A DNA stretch of 64,000 nt, from assembly GCA_029255685.2 (NCBI GenBank), contig CM055311.2:4946269-5010268 (forward strand). The letters are read 5' to 3'. Shown piece after piece: positions 31,921 through 40,125 of this stretch (position 1 is the first letter of the stretch; each line of letters opens with the position of its first letter). The notes under the pieces are model-generated. The model made no database searches, was not told the DNA's origin, and was given only the letters and a program-made list of their open reading frames with translations. This stretch comes from Silene conica. Taxonomy: Eukaryota > Streptophyta > Magnoliopsida > Caryophyllales > Caryophyllaceae. A program made the translations under genes and the position numbers.

Positions 31921-34184
31921 AAACTGAAATTTAACGGTGATATGGACATTGATTAAAAATTATTCTAATTTTGTCAAAAATGGCGCACCCCCAAACCCCC
32001 GTCCTCAAACTCATTTTTTTTTCCAAATTTACTTCCTGTTTCATATTTTTGTTTCTCTCTCTTCGATTATCAACTCTTTCAACGCATTCTAGCTCTTGTT
32101 TTCTCCACGTTTGATCGTCACACACAGTCCGATCAAACCTCTCATCAAAATCTTCAACGCTTCTTCCAGCAATAGATCCTGGTACTTCGATGAGGTAAAA
32201 TTTCAATATTGATGATTAATTTTTGGCGTAATTAAGGTTTATATTTTTTCACTTTGTAATTTTTTAATTTGTCGATTAAATTAGTTAAATTTAGGCCTTG
32301 ATTAATGTGTTACATCAGTAATGATGAATTATGTTTGTGAAATTAGGGTTTTAGTGAATTAGATTGGCGAAACTCGGAATTAGGGTTGCGAAAGTTGAGA
32401 AATTAGGTAAATTGGTTGAAATCATGAAATTAAAGACTGAATTTTTCATTGTTTCCCTAATTTGGCTTCTTCATTGTTTTTATATGGAAATTTTAGTTTC
32501 GTAGTCTTATTGGTCAACATATGTGGAATTTAAGTTTCAGTCCCAGTTAACCAATAATCAAACCTACGAAAATGCTTCATTTTGGTTCGTCGATCATTTA
32601 AATTGTCATCAAGCTTTGATTATTTATAAAATGTTCTTTATGAAATTTGCAGATAGTAGGCAAAGTAGTGAATTCAACTAAAATCACCTACCATTTGTTT
32701 ATATTTGTCAGTAATTTGTCAAACTATTTTATCAATTCAATGCTTGTGGTGGGAAAATTTAAGTTAGTCCAATTCAATCTCAAAAGTCTTCCCTATTAAA
32801 GGCTTTCATTTGAAGACAGGTGCGTTCTTAATCTTTCAATGTTAATAATCATATATCTTATTGCCTTATTCATTTATGAAATATCTCCCTTACATGTCTG
32901 ATTTTGCATATACAAAGAATCTCTTTTCTTAAGAGATGAGGTCGGGAAAGTTGGAGATCAATCTACACATCTAATGATGGCGTTGTAATGATGATTTATA
33001 TGTCTTCCAATATAGTCTGATGGAGTATGGCTTTTATAATCTTTCTAATATCTCTTTTCTTAAGAGAATGAGGTTGTGAAAATATGCAGGTTAAACTACA
33101 CATTCTTTGTTTTCCTAATTATGTATGTCTTTCTAGTATACTGAAAGTCTGAAGCTGCTATCACATAACACGTCTGTTCTCAGTTGTTCTACATAAATAC
33201 GCCTATTATACTTGAATGAAGAATTAAGAAGTAATGCCAGATGGATTACAACATAAAAGCTTATTCTAAATGTCGTCTTCCATTGTCTTACTAAACTCCT
33301 TAAAATGTGTGAATTGTTTTTATTTGATGATTTTTTCAACTACAGAGAGCTTGCCAAAGATTTCGTTGTTGCTGGGACTGCATCTGAATCTCTGTATGGT
33401 GCTTATGAGTCCATGTACAAACCATAAATGGTTAGTTCATATTCCTTTTGTTGCTTTTGAATTGAAACTTTCCCGTGCTCTCTAAATTTATCTACTATAG
33501 TTATCGTGTAAATTTATTTATCTAATTTCCTTGACCTTGCCAAAGATTTCATTGTTGCTGGGACTCATTTACAATATTGGACATGACATGGTATCAAACG
33601 CATCAATTTTTGTGTATAAGTTTCATATCTTCGGCCTATAATAAAGTATTGTGTCGAAATGTCCAATACATGATACGCAACCAAAGGGAAGTGTTAAAGC
33701 AACATAGCTTGGAAGTCAGAATGGGACACTTAGATTTTATGAATTGATTTTTAGTGCACTTGTATATTCTTTTCATTCTCAAAGAAGTCAAAGATTCGGA
33801 TTTTAGCACAGTGTAATGAGCAAAATGACGCATTAAACAATATGCGTTGCAGCGTTGCTTGTGTTGTGCAGTAACGGTGATTTAGTTCATAGATTTAGTG
33901 CAAAAATGACACTCCTATTTAGAAGTTTATAATCTGTTCTGCCATCGGATTTAAATTTTTATAGCAATGCACGAGCTCAATGTTTGTTAGTCAGATGGTT
34001 ATAATTAGTTTTTGGTATTTGCCATGATTTGCTAGGTTCAAGAGCATAATAATCCGCACATTCTTTTTCTACAAATTGGGAACACTCTCCTGGTGGCCGT
34101 TTGAGCCTAGTGAAAATGGTACATGCTTACCATTATTGTTTCCGGTATAAACTCCTCATCACAATACGATCTCTTTTGAGTATT
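31921..34184 (+). other. Left part of the TIR element, gene-like but unrecognised
   Basis: 31990-32210 has the pyrimidine-rich look of a plant 5' UTR, and a TACTTCGATGAGGTAAAATTT phrase near 32185 resembles an exon-intron edge. A short coding-like segment sits at 33346-33427: after the acceptor CAACTACAG comes LAKDFVVAGTASESLYGAYE and then a stop. The first part of that segment recurs at 33538-33565. I recognise no family. Confidence 0.35.
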
Positions 34185-34940
34185 TATATGCATAAAATAA
34201 GGTTTTATGTGCATTAAATACTGTTGTATGTGGCATGAATAAGTGTAAATGGGAATGAAATAAGTGTTATGTGCATGAAATAAAGTTATACGTGCATTAA
34301 ATAAGTTTCTATGTGCATGAAATAAGCGTTAAATGGGTGTGAAATAAAATTACAGCATGAAATAAGGTTCCATGTGCATGAAATCAGGTTTTATGTGCAA
34401 TAAAAAGTTATTCGGTTACATCAGTTGATTATGTTATGATACAAATTACTGTGGGTTAATGACGCTAATTTTATATGGGCGTGAAATAAGATTATATGTG
34501 TATCAAATAATTATTTATGTGCATCAACTAAGGTTCTATATGCATGAAATAAGGTTCTATGCGCATTAAAAAGTTCTTCAGTTGCATCAGTTGATTATAT
34601 TATGATAATAATTATTGTCGATAAAGGACATTAATTTTAATTCAATGTGCATGAGATAAGGTTTTATGTGCATAAAATAAGTGTTAAATGGGCATGAAAT
34701 AAGGTTCTATATGCATGAAATAAAGTTTTATGTGCATGAAATAAAGTTCTGTGTGCATGAAATAAGGTTATATGTGCATTAAAAAGTTCTTCAGCTGCAT
34801 CACTTGGTTATATTTTGATACTAATTATTGTTGATAAAGGATATTAATTTAAATTCAATGTGCATGAGATAAGGTTTTATGTGCATGAATTAAAGTTCAA
34901 TGTGTATGAAATAAGGTTCCATGTGCATGAAATAAAGGAA
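34185..34940 (+). repeat. Degenerate tandem repeat, ATGTGCATGAAATAAGGTT
   Basis: About 25 imperfect copies of a unit of about 20 bp built on GTGCATGAAATAAG. Blocks are interrupted twice by a related TTCTTCAGTTGCATCA segment (34571 and 34785). No coding frame persists through it. Confidence 0.85.
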
Positions 34941-35135
34941 AAGCCTATGAAGAAGATTCAATGTATTTACCACCCTTTCAAGGCATTTTAGTGTATCTAT
35001 TACATATCTTACTAATATGTGAGAAACATTTTAGTGTACTTATGTCAGCTATTTAGGCAGCCATAATCATATAGGCAGCCATAATTATATCATAGACCTG
35101 TTATTTCATACTCGTATTTGTTCAGCGTATATTAA

Positions 35136-35207
35136 AGGCTATTAGCTCAATGGTAGAGCGATGTGCACATTTTGCACAAAGGTATGGGTTCAAATCCCAT
35201 ATAGCCT
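35136..35207 (+). tRNA. tRNA-like sequence 1 (probable pseudogene)
   Basis: A full cloverleaf can be drawn in 72 bases: acceptor AGGCTAT/ATAGCCT (7 of 7), D stem GCTC/GAGC, anticodon stem TGTGC/GCACA, T arm ATGGG-TTCAAAT-CCCAT (5 of 5). A box TAGCTCAATGG and B box GGTTCAAATCC fit the Pol III consensus closely. The anticodon loop ACATTTT has C where the invariant U33 should be, so a decoding role is doubtful and amino-acid identity is unassigned. It lies inside the TIR element. Confidence 0.6.
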
Positions 35208-35460
35208 GTTAAATAAAAATCTCATGATTGCAAATTGTCCAGTATAGTACAACTATAATTAAATATGCCATAAGCATACTGAGGCAATGACAAGCAGGCT
35301 ATAATTAGACTCATATGTGCAACAATAATGCCAAGGAGGCAGTGTAATAGCTTTGTTGATAAGAATTTCAAAGACTAGCTTATGTTATTATGCATAGAAA
35401 CTATGACCATAGATTCTGGTCTTTGGCAATCTCAATGTAAAAGGAACATTCCTACTTACT

Positions 35461-35528
35461 AGCCAATGTAGGAGTTGAACCCACATCTTGTGCATTGCAC
35501 AATGCTTTGCCATTTGAGCTAATTGGCT
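35461..35528 (-). tRNA. tRNA-like sequence 2, opposite strand (probable pseudogene)
   Basis: Read on the minus strand: acceptor AGCCAAT/ATTGGCT (7 of 7), T arm GTGGG-TTCAACT-CCTAC with one G-T pair, A-box-like TAGCTCAAATGG and B-box-like GGTTCAACTCC. The D stem is imperfect and the anticodon arm (TTGTGCAATGCACAA) forms a short self-complementary stem with too small a loop. It resembles sequence 1 from the A box to the T arm. Their heads face outward, about 250 bp apart. Confidence 0.5.
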
Positions 35529-35801
35529 TACAAAATAAGTAAAAGATAATTAATTGTAATGTAAAAACAGTAGTAGTTGTAATGTAAAAACAGTAATTAT
35601 GATATCAACGATAACACAAATTGATATGTTAATGTTTCATTAAATCATTATTAATGAACATATGTGATCAATTTACATTGACTGGGGCTAACAAACAAGA
35701 AACACTTCTGGGAAATGTGTGCCACTCATATCAGATGAGTAACCAAGAAGATGACAACTATCATCATTTGTATGCAGTAAATAACAACATATATAAGTTA
35801 C

Positions 35802-35955
35802 CGAAAAATATAATGTAGCCTTCATTAGCATCCAATATGAATTGGAAATCAGGTAAACTTCTTTATTCCCTTTCAGAACCTCTATATCTTCATTCAAGTT
35901 TTCGCCTACTTTAAGTTTTAATGCCTTGAATCCCCTTGCTTTTTGTACTCCAAGG
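35802..35955 (-). pseudogene. Captured fragment of a dipeptide epimerase (enolase superfamily)
   Basis: The minus strand encodes GFKALKLKVGENLNEDIEVL and, one frame away, PDFQFILDANEGY. This matches the barrel region of plant L-Ala-D/L-Glu epimerase-like proteins: the Lys-x-Lys catalytic motif (KLKVG) and the metal-binding Asp of LDANEGY are both visible. A single-base shift between the motifs breaks the frame. Only about 50 of about 400 residues are present. No catalytic product is possible; the transcript could at most be regulatory. Confidence 0.72.
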
Positions 35956-36136
35956 CCAATTTGAAAGTGTTTATGATTAGTGAACTAGCTGGTAAAATCA
36001 TCTAAAGATCAACGTGGTTGGCAAAGATGCTCCATAGTAATTACCGACCGACTTCAAAATTGTCAAATAAGAGTAATAACCAACTTAAGTATATTGCGAT
36101 ATTACGAAGTTAAAAAAGAATGCAGGGCTTAATCAC

Positions 36137-36411
36137 CTATATCCTTTGTTGTGAACAGATTCCGATCGAAGAGCAGCAACATGTCCATCTACTAAGTCCA
36201 TCACATAGATATAATCTCGGACCTGTCCAAGATTAACCAGTTTTGATTAGCAAAATATAGAACGATAGGACAATAAGCACGCGTAATAATATCATTTCAA
36301 TTGCATACCGCGGTACCATCCTTTGTGTCATAGTCAGTGCCATAGACATTAAGCTCAGGTAGCCTCCCGATAGCAACTTGTTCAATGTACGACATAAGGT
36401 TGTTTGAAAAA
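36137..36411 (-). pseudogene. Captured fragment of UDP-glucose 4-epimerase, two exons
   Basis: The minus-strand exon at 36411-36309 encodes [20 protein letters not shown] and on through [12 protein letters not shown]. The exon at 36222-36137 encodes VRDYIYVMDLVDGHVAALRS. Joined in phase 0, this is the highly conserved C-terminal half of plant UGE (consensus N-N-L-M-P-Y, D-Y-x-T-x-D-G-T, V-R-D-Y-I-H-V-x-D-L). UGE interconverts UDP-glucose and UDP-galactose in the cytosol. A GT donor (36308-36307) and AG acceptor are kept. The N-terminal NAD-binding half is absent. Confidence 0.82.
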
Positions 36412-36908
36412 CGAATCAAACCCTACCCCTAATTTCTCAGTTCCCCAATTAATTCCCGAAACCCAAATTTCACAAGCATAATTTATTAATTCAGAATAAG
36501 AATAAAAAAAATATCAAACCTTAACCCTAATTTCTCAAATTTAAAAACTAATCAAACCATAAATTCAAATAATTTAATCTACTAAGAAAGGAGTCACGAA
36601 TAGATAAAAATCTAAACCCTAATTTCACAAAAAAATAATTATAAATTTCGAAACTTTACCTCGAATTAACTGGATCGTCCATTGATCGATTAATCGTCTG
36701 AAAGTTTGTTGTCGAAGAGTAAGATCGTCGGGCATGTCACAATCGATCATGGTGTAACAAGTTGATAGTCGGATCAATCTTTGTGGAGAAGTGGAAGATA
36801 GTTGAAGAGAGAAAGAATTTTTATGAAAATGAATTAGTTTAGAATGTTGGAGAGTTAATACGCAAGAGATTGGAAGAATAATTAATCTCAGCCTTCCGCG
36901 TATTATTA

Positions 36909-36970
36909 GATCTGAGGGCTGTGAGTGGTTTTCACAGTTCTCATTATACTAGTGGTTCTCACCGGATCCC
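36909..36970 (-). repeat. Right terminal inverted repeat
   Basis: Read on the minus strand it begins GGGATCCGGTGAGAAC and ends CCCTCAGATC. The same length as the left repeat with substitutions only. Confidence 0.8.
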
Positions 36971-37111
36971 GACCCTTGATCCGATATCCAAATATTTCGG
37001 ATACGGGTATCCGAACCAAACCACTTTTCGGATCAGATATCCATTAATTCGGATCAGATACGGATCGGATGTCGGATCAATTCGGATCATCGGATTTTTT
37101 GCTCAGCCCTA
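36971..37111 (-). mobile_element. hAT-like terminal fragment
   Basis: On the minus strand it starts TAGGGCTGAGCAAAA, resembling the C/TAGGGGTGAGCAAAA inverted ends of plant hAT elements, followed by many GGATCCGA/TCGGATC repeats usual for that subterminal zone. The other end was not found. It abuts the right TIR of the previous element. Confidence 0.5.
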
Positions 37112-37174
37112 GCGGATACACCTTTAGATAGCAAGGACGCCTTTGTCCAACAAGAAGATATTGTAGTCTTTGGT

Positions 37175-37990
37175 CTCGGACCTTATTTCGTGAAATTTGG
37201 ACTTAAAATATTTGTTTACTCACAAAAGGTTTAATTTTTTATTTTGTGAATCTTAGACCTTAATTTATGAAACTGAGACCTTATTTCGTGAAACTTAGAC
37301 ATAAAATGTATGTTTACTCACGAAATATATAATTTCTTATTTCGTGAATCTTTGACCTTAATTTTTGAAACCGGGAACCTATTTTGTGAATCTTGGACCT
37401 TATTCCGTGAAACTAGGATTTAAAATGTTTGTTTACTCACAAAATGTATAATTCCTTATTTTGTGAATCTTAGACCTTAATTTGTGAAACCGGGACATTA
37501 TTTCGTAAAACTTGGACTTAAAATGATTGTTTATTCACGAAATGTTTAATATCTTATTTCGTGAATCTTGGACCTTAATTTGTGAAACTAGAACCTTATT
37601 TCGTGAAACTTGGACTTAAAATGTTTGTTTATTCACAAAATGTTTAATTTCTTATTTCGTGAATCTTGGACCTTAATTTGTGAAATCGGAACCTTATTTA
37701 GTGAAACTTGGACTTAAAATGTTTGTTTATTCCCGAAATGTTTAATATCTTATTTCGTGAATCTTGGAGCTTAATTTCTGAAATCGGGACCTTATTTCGT
37801 GAATCTTGGACTTAAAATGTTTGTTAATCACGAAATGCTTAATTTCTTATTTCGTGAATCTTAGACCTTAATTTGTGAAACTGAGACCTTATTTCGTGAA
37901 AATTGGACATTAAATGTTTGTTACTCACGAAATGTTTAATTTCTTATTTCGTGAATCTTGGACCTTAATGTGTGAAACCGGGACCTTACA
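37175..37990 (+). repeat. Tandem repeat, about eight 100-bp units, each with a hairpin
   Basis: The phrase TTGGACTTAAAATG recurs near 37198, 37299, 37414, 37512, 37610, 37708, 37808 and 37905. Each unit also contains TCACGAAAT, about 12 bases, ATTTCGTGA, a 9-bp inverted repeat. In the units at 37220-37249 and 37437-37466 both arms changed together (TCACAAAA with TTTTGTGA), so pairing is kept. No coding. Confidence 0.88.
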
Positions 37991-38207
37991 AATTTGAACT
38001 CACAACTCACAACTGAGATAATAGGATAATTCATTCCTATACGATATTGTCTCCATCACATCTTCTCATAAAGTCATAATCCATACCATTCGTATTCATA
38101 TTCATATTCATTAGTTTTTACTTATATATGGTAATTGGTAACGTAGATTATGGGTTAGATCATATAAGACAACCATCCATGTTGCTCCAATATACAGAAA
38201 TTAAAGC

Positions 38208-38585
38208 AAGAATTTCACTTGGTTTTGGTACAGTAGTGACGAGTCTGACAACGAGTCTAATACATCTAAATTTAATTACGAAATCGCTTCCGCTGAGTCA
38301 TCTGATTCCGACTCTAATACTGATAAGCCGGTAACAGTGTCACCACAACTGCTACTACCACATAAGTTATTCCCGCATAAGCAAGCGAGTTCAACCTCGA
38401 CTTCTTCAAAGCGTCTAACTTGGTTTTCGTATAGTAGTGATGGCGACGAGTTTGAGGACCAAATTATTCCATCTGATTCTCATTACGAAGCCACGGCTCC
38501 CGACTCATCTGATCCCGACTCTAATACTCATACTGATACGCCTCCCACTGAGTGTTATGAAAGTTGTCCTTTTTGTTTTCCCTAA
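38208..38585 (+). CDS. Unknown Ser/Asp-rich reading frame with an internal duplication
   Basis: An open frame with no start near its 5' edge (a stop is at 38202), so it may be an exon; an in-frame ATG occurs at 38337. Two similar halves can be seen: TWFWYSSDESDNESN ... AESSDSDSNTD (38217-38320) and TWFSYSSDGDEFEDQ ... APDSSDPDSNTHTD (38418-38546). It ends CYESCPFCFP. The protein would be acidic and probably disordered. I recognise no family. Duplicate conservation at protein level argues mildly for a former gene. Confidence 0.35.
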   Translation, partial: KNFTWFWYSSDESDNESNTSKFNYEIASAESSDSDSNTDKPVTVSPQLLLPHKLFPHKQASSTSTSSKRLTWFSYSSDGDEFEDQIIPSDSHYEATAPDSSDPDSNTHTDTPPTECYESCPFCFP

Positions 38586-38653
38586 ATCACAATGACTGAC
38601 AGATGAAGATGGACCAGTCAATAATGGACTAGAATTTTGTTACTTTTAATTAC

Positions 38654-38680
38654 ATTATTATTATTATTATTATTATTATT
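38654..38680. repeat. (ATT)n microsatellite
   Basis: Nine ATT units. Confidence 0.95.
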
Positions 38681-38799
38681 GTTTCTTACTGTTTTTGTTT
38701 TTAATTTCCGGAAGACAAGGGATACATAGTTCAATTACCAACAACTATCCTAACCTTAGAAATACATATGTGTCTCAATAAGATCAGTCTGTCTTGTTC

Positions 38800-38900
38800 C
38801 TTGTGACGACACAAGCTTGTGACCTCTCACAACCCCTCCCACTTCCAAGTTTGTCTCATGGCACAAGCTTGTGACGGATTTAACCCGTCCCAAATGAGAA
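38800..38900. mobile_element. MITE fragment related to the one at 8360
   Basis: CACAAGCTTGTG palindromes at 38810-38821 and 38862-38873, the second followed by ACGGATTTAACCCGTCCC. The GACGGA and CCCGTC phrases echo the 8360-8550 element. Ends are unclear. Confidence 0.45.
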
Positions 38901-39692
38901 TTTGTGCAATAAGATATACCAAACTTATTTGACTGTACAATGATTTCAATAGTTGATAAAATTCAAATACCGACTCAGAAGCGCAATACTCCATAAAAAC
39001 AAAAAACAAAAAACAAGTGAGTGAAACGGAAATAACAATTTTGGGACGGAGGAAATAGTTCTTAGTTCGTAGCTACCAACCCGGATGTTGCAATGGTGTA
39101 CCAACCCCTCCGCTCTTCAATATCTTCCGATTTTCCATTTGAATCGATTATTTTGCCCAATAATGAATCAACTACATTATCAGTAAGTAAATACCATCTA
39201 AAAGTTAACAGTGAGCAATGATCATTCATTCATTCATTCATTGGAAATAAGTAATTAAATTAATTGAATAAGTAATTAAACTAGTGGACCAATAATTTAA
39301 CAAGTTAAATAAGTTCATTGGAAATTAGCGGATATAGAATGATAGCGGGATGAATCGAAATGGAACTTATTGATCGAAATTACCAAATTTCCGGTTGACA
39401 ATGGCGGTCGGAAAGCTCAGTGACAATGGCGATTGAGAAAAGCAGGGATAATGATGGTGGACAAGCTTAGTGATAATGGCGAAGACGGAGGTTGGACTCG
39501 AGCGATGATGACGTGTTGAAGAAATAGTTAAGAGAGAGAATTGATTGGTTGAGTTAAAGAAGACAGCTGAGCATCAGTATGTAAGTTTTATATATTGCAC
39601 GTGGCATCATCTGGTGCGCCTCTGTTATTTAGATCTGACGGTTTATAATAGGTCCGGCTGCCTCACCCTAAGGAGGGTGCCTCACGTGATTC
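38901..39692. other. Non-coding, end possibly a TIR
   Basis: No gene. It contains a (CATT)n tract near 39225-39241. Two diverged GACAATGGCG phrases lie at 39396 and 39421. Near the right edge, CACCCT-AAGG-AGGGTG (39665-39680) is a perfect small hairpin, next to a TIR-like zone that runs into the (TA)n tract. Confidence 0.4.
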
Positions 39693-39693
39693 A

Positions 39694-39769
<76 letters not shown>

Positions 39770-39770
39770 G
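39693..39770. repeat. (TA)n microsatellite in the gypsy A leader
   Basis: About 75 bases of alternating TA. The tract sits at the same place in the leader as the much longer one in gypsy B (50734-51016), so it was probably inherited by the family. Confidence 0.9.
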
Positions 39771-40125
39771 TACTAACGTTTCAGCAGCAAAGGAATGAGG
39801 TAAGTTATGATGTGGAATATGATTGGTAATACATGTTGTGAAGCATGAGATTGACATTAAATGATGATTGACATGTATATACTGTTGTTTCAGATATTGA
39901 GAACATGAGTTTGTATATGAGTTTTGAATATGAGATTGATTTGTATGATGATATGCATGCGGTTATATGATCCCTAAGCCTTTTGGTAGACTTATAATAT
40001 GATGATAAGTATGAATTAGAAGCATGTTAAGAAGTTACATACTAGATTATGTATCCTAGAAAGACCTAAGATGAGATAGAATATGACCTAGGATACTTAT
40101 AAAATCGTTCAACTTGTGTAGCAAT
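39771..40125 (+). other. Gypsy A leader before gag
   Basis: Resembles the gypsy B leader on the other strand (50392-50733), including the ATGAGGTAAGTTATGATG phrase. Non-coding. The primer site and the rest of the 5' LTR that should precede it are missing. Confidence 0.75.

Larger units (their letters stand above)
31859..36970. mobile_element. Pack-MULE-like TIR element with plant gene fragments
   Basis: Inverted 62-bp ends (31859-31920 and 36909-36970, roughly 80 percent alike, outermost GGGATCC) enclose 5.1 kb without a transposase. Inside, minus-strand exons match UDP-glucose 4-epimerase and an enolase-superfamily dipeptide epimerase, along with tRNA-like sequences and a tandem repeat. Introns are retained, so genomic DNA rather than mRNA was captured. 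The 9-bp flanks (GAGAGATTT and GACCCTTGA) do not match, so either the ends are misjudged or a later rearrangement replaced one flank. MULE affiliation is inferred from TIR length and cargo. Confidence 0.65.
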
